Origin: an uncultured Reyranella sp.
Lineage (GTDB): Bacteria > Pseudomonadota > Alphaproteobacteria > Reyranellales > Reyranellaceae
NCBI GenBank assembly: GCA_937919085.1
Contig: CALFRN010000280.1
Location: forward strand, 1-39,232
Length of the DNA: 39,232 bases
Direction: 5' to 3'
The notes under the pieces were generated by a model. The model saw only the letters and a list, made by a program, of their open reading frames with translations, ran no database searches and had not been told where the DNA came from. The position numbers and the translations under genes were made by a program. Shown one piece after another: positions 1-7,861 of the stretch. Every line of letters starts with the position of its first letter. The stretch's first letter is position 1.

Positions 1-128
1 AGTTTTATGCCACCGGCATTGACGTAGACGAAGTCGGGATGGAGCAGCGCCTCCATGTCTTCGGCGGACCGGCGCCGCAGGGCGTCGGCTTTTGCTTCCA
101 GTACTTTGCGGATTTCCTCGACGATCAT
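1..128 (-). CDS. NTF2-like / SnoaL-type (DUF4440-like) protein, 5' end only
   Basis: The reverse strand from an ATG at 126-128 reads MIVEEIRKVLEAKADAL and then RSAEDMEALLHPDFVYVNAGG, running off the left edge of the window without a stop. An N-terminal helix followed by 'D...LLHPDFVYV...GG' is the usual opening of small cone-shaped NTF2-like proteins (SnoaL/DUF4440), which are ketosteroid-isomerase-like folds of about 120-140 residues with many roles. Only about 42 residues are visible, so no active site can be judged. The gene is absent from the supplied ORF track because it is cut by the edge. It is divergent from the acetyltransferase gene, with about 105 nt between the starts. The family call is inference from a short stretch. 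Confidence 0.55.
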   Translation of the reverse strand, partial: MIVEEIRKVLEAKADALRRRSAEDMEALLHPDFVYVNAGGIK

Positions 129-233
129 CGAAACCCCGGATCGAACCGGGGCAAGTTTGCACGAACGTCGTCGCAGAGACCAGCGGCGCAGAGGGCGTTG
201 AGCTCGGGGGCGCTCGCTGTCATAACCGCGGCC

Positions 234-782
234 ATGCAGAAGAGCCCGGGACGTCTCAAGCTGATGCGCGAGCGGCTGCGCGATGACGAAGCCATCGAGG
301 ACATGAACGAGGCCGCCTTCGGGCCCGACCGCCAGAACAAGACCGTCTATCGCCTGCGCGAGGAGGTGAGGCCGATCCGCGAGCTCTGCTTCGTCGCCAT
401 CGACCAGAAGGGCCGCATGGTGGCGTCGATCCGCAATTGGCCGATCACTATCAACGAACGATGGCCGGCGATCCTGCTCGGGCCGCTCGCGATCTCGCCG
501 GAACTGCGCGGCCTGGGCTACGGCAAGGCGCTGATGTGGCACTCGATGGCGCAGTCGCGCATGCTGGGCCACAGCCGGATCATCCTGGTGGGCGATCCCG
601 AATATTACAACCAGTTCGGCTTCCGCCGCGATCTCGCACTGAACATCCAGCTTCCCGGCTGGGTCGAGGAGCGCCGTTTTCTCGCGTTGGAACTCGTCGC
701 GGGATCGATGATCGGCGTGCACGGCATGATCGGCAAGTGGCAACCGAAGCGGCGCGCCTCCGGACGCAAAAAGCGCGGTTAA
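234..782 (+). CDS. GNAT family N-acetyltransferase (YhbS-like)
   Basis: Predicted cytoplasmic acetyl-CoA-dependent N-acetyltransferase of about 182 residues; the acceptor is unknown. The GNAT core is visible: a strand with 'LGPLAISPELRGLGYGKALM' supplies the acetyl-CoA-binding R/Q-x-x-G-x-G/A type loop, and the later 'GDPEYYNQFGFRR' is typical of the YhbS/COG3153 subgroup. The ORF track opens at 39, but the first 65 residues do not look like a GNAT domain and overlap the divergent gene at the left edge, so the internal ATG at 234 is preferred. The C-terminus is basic (KRRASGRKKRG). Its stop overlaps the convergent mrp stop by four bases. Family assignment is firm, substrate unknown. Confidence 0.75.
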   Translation: MQKSPGRLKLMRERLRDDEAIEDMNEAAFGPDRQNKTVYRLREEVRPIRELCFVAIDQKGRMVASIRNWPITINERWPAILLGPLAISPELRGLGYGKALMWHSMAQSRMLGHSRIILVGDPEYYNQFGFRRDLALNIQLPGWVEERRFLALELVAGSMIGVHGMIGKWQPKRRASGRKKRG

Positions 783-1921
783 CGGACCACGATGGTCGGT
801 GCCTTGCGCGCGCCGCGCTGGTTGGCCGAGAGCTGCTTCCAGACCCGGCCGGCGATGTTCTTGTAGACCTGGGAGTGAGGGCTGTCGGGGTGGGCGACGA
901 CGATCGGATGACCGCTGTCCGAGGTCGTGCGGATGTCGAGATGCAGCGGCACCTCGCCCAGGAACGGCACGCCGAGCTTCTCGGCCTCCTCGCGCGCCCC
1001 GCCATGGCCGAAGATCTCGGCGCGTTCGCCGCACTTGGGGCAGAGGAAATAGCTCATGTTCTCGACGATGCCGAGCACCGGCACTGCGACTTTGCGAAAC
1101 ATGTTGAGGCCCTTGCGGGCATCGACCAGCGCGATGTCCTGCGGCGTCGAGACGATCACCGCTCCGGCAAGCGCCACGCGCTGGGCCAGGGTGAGCTGGG
1201 CGTCGCCGGTGCCCGGCGGCATGTCGACCACCAGGACGTCGAGTTCGCCCCACTGCACGTCGCGCAGCATCTGCTCGAGTGCGCTCGACACCATCGGTCC
1301 GCGCCAGATCATCGGCGTGTCCTCGTTGACGATGTAGCCGATCGACATGGTGCGCAGCCCATAGCGCTCGATCGGCTTGAGCTGTTTGCCGTCGGCCGAC
1401 TCGGGCTTTTCGGTCACCCCGAGCATGCGCGGCATCGACGGGCCGTAGATGTCGGCGTCGAGCAGACCGGTCGCGATGCCGTTGGCCGCGAGGCCCAACG
1501 CCAGATTGACCGCGGTGGTCGACTTGCCAACGCCGCCCTTGCCCGAGGCAACTGCAATGATGTGCTTGACGCCTTGCACGTCGATACGCCCGCCGCCACC
1601 GGTCGTCTTGGCTCCAGGGCCATGATTGTGCCCGTGAGCGTGGCCGGCAGGGGCAGGCGGTGGTGCCGCGGCACGTTCGGCCGTCATGACGGCTGTTGCC
1701 GAAAGCACGCCCGACATGGCACGGACCGCCTGCTCGCAGGCCTGTCGCAATGGTTCCAAGGCGGTGCCGCGGGCCGGATCGACGTCGAGCGTGATGGCGA
1801 CATGACCGCCGCGAATTGCGATCCCGCCGAGCAGGCCCGATGCCACCACATTGCCGCCGGTCGCAGGGTCGGTGACAGTCTCGAGAACCTTGCGAATGGC
1901 GGATTCCGTCAATTCGGCCAT
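779..1921 (-). CDS. mrp: Mrp/ApbC-type iron-sulfur carrier P-loop ATPase
   Basis: Cytosolic ATPase that binds and transfers Fe-S clusters to apoproteins. Residues 1-85 form a MIP18/DUF59 domain (DPATGGNVVASGL). A short His-rich linker follows (HAHGHNHG, about 94-101). The ParA/MinD-like NTPase has a deviant Walker A, GKGGVGKST, at 127-135, then 'DADIYGPS' and 'DMPPGTGDAQLT'. Near the C-terminus a CPKC pair probably carries the bridging cluster in the dimer. The start at 1921 (MAELTES) is chosen because the domain begins there; the upstream 22 residues of the 402-residue ORF are non-domain and overlap the divergent promoter region. 380 residues is normal for the two-domain form. It diverges from hflK. 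Confidence 0.93.
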   Translation of the reverse strand: MAELTESAIRKVLETVTDPATGGNVVASGLLGGIAIRGGHVAITLDVDPARGTALEPLRQACEQAVRAMSGVLSATAVMTAERAAAPPPAPAGHAHGHNHGPGAKTTGGGGRIDVQGVKHIIAVASGKGGVGKSTTAVNLALGLAANGIATGLLDADIYGPSMPRMLGVTEKPESADGKQLKPIERYGLRTMSIGYIVNEDTPMIWRGPMVSSALEQMLRDVQWGELDVLVVDMPPGTGDAQLTLAQRVALAGAVIVSTPQDIALVDARKGLNMFRKVAVPVLGIVENMSYFLCPKCGERAEIFGHGGAREEAEKLGVPFLGEVPLHLDIRTTSDSGHPIVVAHPDSPHSQVYKNIAGRVWKQLSANQRGARKAPTIVVR

Positions 1922-1927
1922 GATTAC

Positions 1928-2019
1928 TCGCTTTTGCTTCGTGGCAATTTCGTGTCGCCGCTTGATTGATGATGTTGCTGCCGTCACATATATGCAGTGC
2001 TACACGAAATCAAAAGCGA
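1928..2019. repeat. Split inverted repeat between mrp and hflK
   Basis: The right arm at 2002-2019, ACACGAAATCAAAAGCGA, is the exact reverse complement of two left-arm blocks, TCGCTTTTG (1928-1936) and ATTTCGTGT (1947-1955), which are separated by ten extra bases (CTTCGTGGCA). Eighteen of eighteen bases match across the split. Read outward, both divergent genes therefore have the same leader element, mrp with a ten-base insertion. This could be a duplicated operator, a paired 5'-UTR element or a cruciform. The spacer of 46 bases contains the candidate hflK promoter. The match is seen directly; any function is inference. Confidence 0.6.
1966..1994 (+). promoter_or_regulatory. Candidate hflKC promoter
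   Basis: TTGATG (1966-1971), a 17-base spacer, then TATATG (1989-1994). Each box matches the sigma70 consensus at four of six positions. Transcription would begin near 2001, at the edge of the right arm of the inverted repeat and about 60 bases before the hflK ATG. It is the best candidate I found in this divergent region, but only a motif match. Confidence 0.35.
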
Positions 2020-2061
2020 CAATGCGTCGTGCCGGCCCGGCGCGGGACCCTGAGGTGAACG

Positions 2062-3276
2062 ATGGCATGGAATAACAACAGCGGCGGCCCGTGGGGCAGT
2101 GGTGGCGGCAGTGGTGGCGGCAGTGGCGGTGGCGGTGGCGGTCCATGGGGCGGCGGCGGCGGCGGCAATCGCGGCGGCGGCGGTGGGCCGTTCGGATCGC
2201 GTCGTCCACCCGATATGGAAGACGTCATTCGCAAGGGCCAGGAACGGCTCAAGAATCTCATTCCGGGCGGCTTCAATTCCTACAAGGGCATCATCCTGGT
2301 CGTGCTCGCGGCCCTGGTGATCTGGCTGGTTACCGGCTTCTTCCGGGTTCAGCCCAACCAGCAGGCGATCCAGCTCGTCTTCGGCAAGCCCTACGGCAAG
2401 CCGGTCGAGCCCGGACTGCACTACAATTTGCCCAGCCCGATCGGCAAAGTGGAAGTTGTCGACGTCCAGAACCAGCGCCGTATCGTGCTCGGTGGACGGG
2501 CCGGTCAGAACGAAACATCGCCTTATGCACGTGGTGCCCGCCCGACCGCGACCGAGAACCTGATGCTGACCGGCGACGAGAACATCGTCGACATCGAGTA
2601 TGCCGTGTTGTGGCAGATCAAGGATGTTTTCAAGTACGCGTTCGACGTCCGCAACCAGGAACAGAACGTGCGTGACGGCGCTGAGGCGGCAATGCGTGAG
2701 ATCATCGGCAAGTCGAACCTGCAGTTTGCCCAGACCGAGGGTCGCAGCCGCATCGAGCAGGATTCCAAGGACCTGTTGCAGCGCATGCTCGATGAATACG
2801 GCCTGGGAGTCCGCGTATCGCAAATCCAGCTGCTGCGGGTCGATCCGCCGCAGGAGGTGATCGCCGCCTTCCGCGACGTTCAGGCGGCACGCGCCGACAA
2901 GGAAAAGAGCATCAACGAGGCCAACACCTATCGCAACCAGGTGTTGCCGAGGGCCAAGGGCGAGGCCGAGTCGATCATCCAGCGCGGCGAGGCCTACAAG
3001 GCCGAGATCGTCGCCCGCGCCAGCGGTGATGCGCAGCGCTTCACCCAGGTCTATGACCAGTACGCCAAGGCCAAGGACATCACGACGGAGCGACTCTACC
3101 TCGACACGATGGAAGAGGTGCTGCGCAACGTGAACAAGGTGCTGGTCGACAAGAACGCGACCGGTACGGGCGGCGTGTTGCCCTACCTGCCGCTGCCGGA
3201 ACTGAATTCGAAGCAGACCCAGGGCGTGACCCAACCACCCCGCCAGACCCAGCCTGCCCAGGGAGCCACGCGATGA
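2062..3276 (+). CDS. hflK: HflK, SPFH-domain subunit of the FtsH modulator complex
   Basis: Membrane-anchored SPFH/prohibitin-family protein that assembles with HflC into a large cage around the FtsH protease. Order: a very glycine-rich cytoplasmic N-terminus (about residues 5-45, runs of G interrupted by PWG and N), 'MEDVIRKGQERLKNLIPGG', one transmembrane helix near 67-90 (GIILVVLAALVIWLVTGFF), then the periplasmic SPFH domain ('RVQPNQQAIQLVFGK', 'EPGLHYNLP') and a long charged helical region. The C-terminus is Pro/Gln-rich. Length of 404 is typical. GAGG lies just upstream of the ATG. The last four bases (ATGA) overlap the hflC start, implying translational coupling. Confidence 0.96.
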   Translation: MAWNNNSGGPWGSGGGSGGGSGGGGGGPWGGGGGGNRGGGGGPFGSRRPPDMEDVIRKGQERLKNLIPGGFNSYKGIILVVLAALVIWLVTGFFRVQPNQQAIQLVFGKPYGKPVEPGLHYNLPSPIGKVEVVDVQNQRRIVLGGRAGQNETSPYARGARPTATENLMLTGDENIVDIEYAVLWQIKDVFKYAFDVRNQEQNVRDGAEAAMREIIGKSNLQFAQTEGRSRIEQDSKDLLQRMLDEYGLGVRVSQIQLLRVDPPQEVIAAFRDVQAARADKEKSINEANTYRNQVLPRAKGEAESIIQRGEAYKAEIVARASGDAQRFTQVYDQYAKAKDITTERLYLDTMEEVLRNVNKVLVDKNATGTGGVLPYLPLPELNSKQTQGVTQPPRQTQPAQGATR

Positions 3277-4160
3277 GCAACCGTTCGATTGTGCTCGTGA
3301 TCGTCCTGGCGGTTGCCGCCTTCCTGGTCACGCAAACCTTTTATACGGTCAATCCGACCATTCAGGTGCTGGTCCGCCAGTTCGGCGCCATTGTCGGGGA
3401 GCCCAAGACCGCGCCCGGCCTGTACGCCAAGATCCCTCTCGTGCAGGACGTCCAGAAGATCGACCGCCGCCTGCTCGATTTCGAAGCCGCGGAGTTCGAG
3501 ATCATCGCCGGTGACCAGAAGCGCCTGGTGGTTGACGCCTACGCGCGGTTCAAGATCGTTGCCGCCAAACTGTTCGCCGAGACCGTTCCGGGCGGCGAGC
3601 CGGCACTGCGCGGCCTGCTGGATTCCCTGATCAATTCCGAAATCCGCGGCGTTCTGAGTTCGGTGCCGTTGCACGCTGTGTTGACCGACCAGCGCGCCGC
3701 CCTGATGGACGACATCACCAAGCGGGTGAATGCCAAGACCATGGAACTGGGGGTCGAAGTGGTTGACGTCCGGATCAAGCGCGCTGACCTGCCGCAGGCT
3801 AACTCGCAATCGGTTTTCAATCGCATGAAGACCGACCGTGAGCGCGAGGCCGGCCAGCTCCGCGCCGAAGGCGACGAGGAAAAGGCCCGCATCACCGCCA
3901 CCGCGGACCGCGAAGTCGCGGTCTTCAAGGCCGATGCCGGACTGAAGGCCCAGGTGACGATGGGCAGTGCCGACGCCGAGGCTACCGAAATCTACGCCAA
4001 GGCGTTCAGCCGGGACCGGGACTTCTACGGTTTCTATCGGCGTATGGAGGCCTACAAGAAGGCCTTCGGATCGGGCGGGTCGACGATGATCCTGAGTCCC
4101 GACACCGACTTCTTCCGCTATTTCAATGACCCGGCAGGAGCGCCGCCCGAAAAGAAGTAG
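3273..4160 (+). CDS. hflC: HflC, SPFH-domain partner of HflK
   Basis: Second subunit of the HflKC complex that modulates FtsH proteolysis of membrane proteins. One N-terminal transmembrane segment (residues about 4-20, IVLVIVLAVAAFLVTQTFY) is followed by the SPFH domain ('VNPTIQVLVRQFGAIVGEPKTAPGLYAKIP') and a helical region rich in E, A and R ('REREAGQLRAEGDEEKARI', typical of the family). The C-terminal 'SRDRDFYGFYRRMEAYKKAF' is the usual HflC tail. 295 residues is the expected size. It overlaps hflK by four bases and is followed by a strong terminator, so hflKC is a self-contained operon. Confidence 0.96.
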   Translation: MSNRSIVLVIVLAVAAFLVTQTFYTVNPTIQVLVRQFGAIVGEPKTAPGLYAKIPLVQDVQKIDRRLLDFEAAEFEIIAGDQKRLVVDAYARFKIVAAKLFAETVPGGEPALRGLLDSLINSEIRGVLSSVPLHAVLTDQRAALMDDITKRVNAKTMELGVEVVDVRIKRADLPQANSQSVFNRMKTDREREAGQLRAEGDEEKARITATADREVAVFKADAGLKAQVTMGSADAEATEIYAKAFSRDRDFYGFYRRMEAYKKAFGSGGSTMILSPDTDFFRYFNDPAGAPPEKK

Positions 4161-4192
4161 CGCCCAAAAGAGCCCGGCAAAAATCATACCGG

Positions 4193-4232
4193 CCGGCGGC
4201 TGTTGCAGTCCTGCAACGCCGCCGGTTTTTTT
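4193..4232 (+). terminator. Rho-independent terminator after hflKC
   Basis: CCGGCGGC-T-GTTGCAG, loop TC, then CTGCAAC-GCCGCCGG, followed by seven Ts (4226-4232). The stem is 15 bp with one unpaired T (4201). It begins 32 bases after the hflC stop and separates hflKC from the protease gene. Confidence 0.9.
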
Positions 4233-4379
4233 GCGGCCGGGGACGGGAATCGCTGAAACATTCGGCAACATCACGCCCACTTCATTTGCGCCATAATCGT
4301 CGCTGATGTAGGTACCAACTCGAACGCGCGGCGCCGGCCGTTCCGACCGTTTGGCCCTGAGCGCCGTTGGAGGTCGGAC

Positions 4380-5864
4380 GTGATTTTTGCTGATTTTCAA
4401 GGTTTTGCACGAGGTGCCGCGATTGCGGCCGTGACGGCATTCGGCTTGGCGCTGGCCCAGCCTGCGGGCGCGCGCGATGTGCCCGAAAGCTTCGCCGAAC
4501 TGGTCGACAAGCTGATGCCGACTGTCGTCAACATCACCACCACGCAGAACGTGCCGCAGCAAGGCCCCAGGCTCCGCGACATGCCGCAGCTGCCGCCGGG
4601 GTCGCCGTTCGAGGAACTTTTCAAGGAGTTCTTCGACAAGCGCGGCGGCGAGGAGCAGAAGCGCCGCGGCACGTCGCTGGGCTCCGGTTTCATCATCGAT
4701 GGCGACGGCTACATCGTCACCAACAACCATGTCATTCAGGGTGCTGAGGACATCACCGTCATCCTGCGCGACGACACCCAGCTCAAGGCCAAGCTGATCG
4801 GTTCGGACAGCCGCATCGACGTGGCGCTGCTCAAGGTCGAGCCGCCCAACAAGAAGCCCCTGCCGGCCATCAAGTGGGGCGATTCCGACAAGGAGCGCGT
4901 GGGCGACTGGGTGATCGCGATCGGCAATCCGTTCGGCCTTGGCCATTCCGTGACCGCCGGCATCATCTCGGCGCGCGGCCGGTCGCTGAATGACTCGCTC
5001 GACGACTACCTGCAGACCGACGCCGCCATCAACAAGGGTAATTCGGGCGGTCCGCTGTTCAACGGCAACGGCGAAGTGATCGGCGTTAATACCGCGATCT
5101 ATTCGCCCAGCGGGACCAATGCCGGCCTTGCCTTTTCGATTCCGTCCAACCTCGTCAAGCAGGTCGCCGATCAGCTGCGCGAGTTCGGCCGTGTCAGGCG
5201 GGGCTGGATCGGCGTCAGCTACCAGAGCGTCACCGACGATATCGCCGACAGTTTCGGACTCGACCGTGCACGCGGCGTGCTGGTGGCCAATGTCGTGGCC
5301 GATGGCCCGGCCGCCAAGGCGGGGATCAAGCGCAATGACATCATCGTCAATTTCGGCGGCCAGGACGTGCTCGACCTGCGCCGCTTCCCGCGAATCGTCG
5401 CCAATGCCCGGGTCGGCAGCACCGTCGATGTCACGGTCTGGCGGCAGGGCAAGGAAGTGCCGCTGAAGCTCAGGGTCGCCGAGCAGGAAGAGGCCGACAA
5501 ACAGAATGCCGCGGCCCAGGGTACGCCCAAGAAGCCCGTCACGCCCGACAAGCCGGTGACCTCGACCATCGAGCAGTTGGGCCTCACGCTTCAGAAGGTA
5601 TCCGACCAGCTACGAGAGAAGTACGGCCTGTCGGACCAGGTGAAGGGTGTCGTTATCACCAAGGTGGAGGCCGGCAGTCCGGCGGCGGAAAAGCAGCTCC
5701 AGCCGGGCGACGTCATCCTCGAGGTCGACCAGAAGCCGGTCACCGCACCGCAGGAAGTCGCCGACGTCGTGGCCAAGCTGCAGCAGCAGAAGAAGCGCTC
5801 GGTGTTGCTGTTCCTTGAGCGGCAGGGCGACCCGCGCTTCGCGGCACTGCGCCTCGCCAAGTAA
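4380..5864 (+). CDS. degP: Do/HtrA family periplasmic serine endoprotease (DegP/DegQ-like)
   Basis: Exported chaperone-protease that degrades misfolded envelope proteins. An N-terminal signal sequence ends near 'ALAQPAGARD' (about residue 31). The trypsin-like domain has the full triad: His117 (TNNHVIQG), Asp147 (SRIDVALLKV) and Ser222 (GNSGGPLF). Two PDZ domains follow, about 265-360 ('RGVLVANVVADGPAAKAGIKRNDII') and 395-485 ('GVVITKVEAGSPAAEKQLQPGDVI'). The start is GTG at 4380, supported by GGAGG six bases upstream. The 219-base gap after hflC holds the terminator and a CATAAT (4292-4297) that could be a -10 box, but no convincing -35 box was found. Whether it is DegP, DegQ or MucD by role cannot be settled. 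Confidence 0.93.
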   Translation: MIFADFQGFARGAAIAAVTAFGLALAQPAGARDVPESFAELVDKLMPTVVNITTTQNVPQQGPRLRDMPQLPPGSPFEELFKEFFDKRGGEEQKRRGTSLGSGFIIDGDGYIVTNNHVIQGAEDITVILRDDTQLKAKLIGSDSRIDVALLKVEPPNKKPLPAIKWGDSDKERVGDWVIAIGNPFGLGHSVTAGIISARGRSLNDSLDDYLQTDAAINKGNSGGPLFNGNGEVIGVNTAIYSPSGTNAGLAFSIPSNLVKQVADQLREFGRVRRGWIGVSYQSVTDDIADSFGLDRARGVLVANVVADGPAAKAGIKRNDIIVNFGGQDVLDLRRFPRIVANARVGSTVDVTVWRQGKEVPLKLRVAEQEEADKQNAAAQGTPKKPVTPDKPVTSTIEQLGLTLQKVSDQLREKYGLSDQVKGVVITKVEAGSPAAEKQLQPGDVILEVDQKPVTAPQEVADVVAKLQQQKKRSVLLFLERQGDPRFAALRLAK

Positions 5865-5875
5865 GCTGAAGGTCG

Positions 5876-5903
5876 GGGTAATCCCGCTCGATCGGGATTA
5901 CCC
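5876..5903. terminator. Probable bidirectional terminator between degP and the curA-like gene
   Basis: GGGTAATCCCG (5876-5886) pairs perfectly with CGGGATTACCC (5893-5903) around a six-base loop. It lies between the convergent genes, and the curA-like stop codon (5898-5900 on minus) sits inside the stem. A short T-containing tail (GATCTTT) follows on plus. Convergent position and a perfect 11-bp stem support a shared terminator; the weak U-tract lowers confidence. Confidence 0.6.
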
Positions 5904-6902
5904 GATCTTTACCACCAGCTTGCCGAAATTCTCGCCCTTGAGCAGGCCCATGAAGGCCGCCGGGGCCTTGCTGAGGCCGTCGACCACGGTCTCGCGGCTC
6001 TTGAGCTTGCCGGCTTTCACTAGCCCGCCGACCTCCGTCACGAATTCGCCCAAGAGGGCAGCGTGGTCGGACACGATGAATCCCTGGATCGTGAGGCGGC
6101 GCTGCACGATGGTGAACATCTTCGACGGGCCGGCCATCGGTTCGGCGTCCTGATACTCGGAAATGGCGCCGCAGAAGGCGAGCCGGCCGAAATTGTTCAG
6201 CCGGGCGAACACGGCGTGGAAGATCCCGCCGCCGACATTCTCGAAGTCCGAATCGATGCCCTGGGGACAGAGCTTGTCGAGTACCGCGCCGTAGTCGCGC
6301 TCGGTCCGGTGATTGAAGCAGGTGTCGTACCCCGCCTCGCGCACTGCCCACTGGCATTTCTCGTCGTCGCCGGCGCAGCCCACGACGCGTGCGCCGGCCA
6401 GTCTGGCGAGCTGTCCGGCCACCTGGCCGACCGCGCCGGTCGCGGCCGAGACGAACGCCGTCTCGCCGGCCTTGGGCTTGCAGATGCGGGTGATGCCGTA
6501 CCAGGCGGTGAAGGCGGGCATGCCGAGCACGCCGAGGTGGGTCGACAGCGGTGCCGCTGCGGGATCGATCTTGCGCAGGCCCTTGCCGTCGTGAATCGTG
6601 TGGCTTGCCCAATTCAGCATGCCCATCACCGTGTCGCCCTTGGCGTAGCGGGGGTTCCTCGAGTCGACCACCTCGCCGACCGAGCCGCCGGTCAGCGGGC
6701 GGTCGAGTTCGAACGGCGGCGTGTAGGAACGCAGCTCGGTCATGCGTGGGCGCATGTAGGGGTCGAGCGAAAGATACCGTGAAGCAATCAGCACCTGGCC
6801 GTCGGCGAGCGCCGGCAAGGAAACGGATTCCTGGCGAAAACAGTCGGCGGCGACGTCGCCTGCCGGACGTCGGGCGAGCACGATCTGGATGGCGTCGGTC
6901 AT
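5898..6902 (-). CDS. NADP-dependent zinc-free medium-chain reductase (CurA / leukotriene B4 dehydrogenase-like)
   Basis: Probable cytosolic NADPH-dependent reductase of alpha,beta-unsaturated carbonyls. The 334 residues cover an N-terminal GroES-like domain ('SRYLSLDPYMRPRM', a hallmark of the PTGR/CurA group) and a Rossmann domain with 'FVSAATGAVGQVAGQLARLAGARVVG'. No zinc-binding Cys cluster is present, as expected. 'GIDSDFENVGGGIFHAVFARLNNFGRLAFCG' also matches this family. The ATG overlaps the serB stop by four bases, so the two genes are probably co-transcribed. The native substrate is unknown; curcumin, quinone or enone reduction are all possible. Confidence 0.85.
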   Translation of the reverse strand: MTDAIQIVLARRPAGDVAADCFRQESVSLPALADGQVLIASRYLSLDPYMRPRMTELRSYTPPFELDRPLTGGSVGEVVDSRNPRYAKGDTVMGMLNWASHTIHDGKGLRKIDPAAAPLSTHLGVLGMPAFTAWYGITRICKPKAGETAFVSAATGAVGQVAGQLARLAGARVVGCAGDDEKCQWAVREAGYDTCFNHRTERDYGAVLDKLCPQGIDSDFENVGGGIFHAVFARLNNFGRLAFCGAISEYQDAEPMAGPSKMFTIVQRRLTIQGFIVSDHAALLGEFVTEVGGLVKAGKLKSRETVVDGLSKAPAAFMGLLKGENFGKLVVKIG

Positions 6903-7792
6903 GGGTCTTTCCTTTCGACGAAGTCGCGTCGGCGATAGCCCTGCAGATAGAGCAACGCCGTGAGATCGCTGTGAACAATCTGCGCCGGCACCTGGGCCGC
7001 GACGGCAGGCTTTGCACGATAGGCAACGCCCAGCCCGGCGGCCTGCAGCATCGGCAGGTCGTTGGCGCCGTCACCGACCGCCAGGGACTGCGCTATCTCA
7101 AGGCGGCGCTCGCCACACAGCCGTTCGAGGGTGGCGAGCTTGGCTTCCTTGCCGAGGATCGGTGGGGCAACCGTGCCGGAAAGCGTTCGGCCGTCGTGAT
7201 TCAGGGTATTGGCGGTATCGAAGTCGAAACCCAGTCGCTCACGCATCATCCGGGTGAAATAGGTGAAGCCGCCTGAAACCAGCGCGCAGTAGCCGCCGTA
7301 CTTGTGCATCGTGGCGATCAGGGTGGCGCCGCCTGGCATCGTGCGGATGCGCTCGGCCGCCTCGTCGAGGCGGGCGACCGGCAGGCCCCTCAGCAGCCTG
7401 ACGCGCTCGGTGAGGGCCTGTGCGAAGTCGATTTCGCCGTTCATGGCGCGCGCCGTTATGCTGGCGATCGTCTCGCGCAGGCCGAGGAACTCGGCAAGTT
7501 CGTCCAGCATCTCGTTTTCGATCATGGTCGATTCCATGTCGGCCACCAGCAGCCGCTTGCGCCGCCCTTCGATGGCGAGCACGACCGCATCGATGCCGGG
7601 CAGGACGACGGAGGCCGGTGACCCTTCGGCGGGACCCACGAACGGCAGGTCGCAGGCGACGCCAGGCGCCAGCCAGTCTACGGCGCCGACTTCGGCGCCC
7701 GCCGCCGCCAACATATCCGTGGCATTCTGCACGGCGGCGGCGTCGAGGATGGGTGTCGCGGGATTGGCGATCAGTACGAGGACATTTTCCAT
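6899..7792 (-). CDS. serB: Phosphoserine phosphatase SerB, with Glu in HAD motif I
   Basis: Last step of serine synthesis, hydrolysis of O-phosphoserine. Residues 1-75 form a regulatory-type N-terminal region. The HAD domain follows: motif I at 85-90 reads DMESTM, motif II 'SGGFTYFT', the Lys motif 'GKEAKLATLE' and motif IV 'VGDGANDLPML'. In most SerB proteins motif I is DxDST; here the second Asp, the general acid/base, is Glu87 (codon GAA, 7532-7534). Other motifs are intact, so the gene is not a pseudogene. The Asp-x-Glu arrangement also occurs in ThrH-type HAD enzymes as I recall them. 297 residues is normal. It diverges from miaA with 69 bases between the starts. Confidence 0.88.
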   Translation of the reverse strand: MENVLVLIANPATPILDAAAVQNATDMLAAAGAEVGAVDWLAPGVACDLPFVGPAEGSPASVVLPGIDAVVLAIEGRRKRLLVADMESTMIENEMLDELAEFLGLRETIASITARAMNGEIDFAQALTERVRLLRGLPVARLDEAAERIRTMPGGATLIATMHKYGGYCALVSGGFTYFTRMMRERLGFDFDTANTLNHDGRTLSGTVAPPILGKEAKLATLERLCGERRLEIAQSLAVGDGANDLPMLQAAGLGVAYRAKPAVAAQVPAQIVHSDLTALLYLQGYRRRDFVERKDP

Positions 7793-7861
7793 GTGTGGCG
7801 ATCCCTAAGGCCGCCCCGCCCGATTTGCAATCGCCGCCTAAGCGGTGTCTTTTCGCTCGCC

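Noticed and set aside
3183-4946. Long antisense ORF of 587 residues opposite hflC/degP, and others such as 437-1969 (+), 9026-10609 (-), 14859-16121 (-), 19685-21190 (-), 21628-22977 (-)
   Set aside because: They are opposite or out of frame with confident genes, rich in low-complexity Arg/Gly/Ala, and reflect GC-rich codon bias that removes stops.
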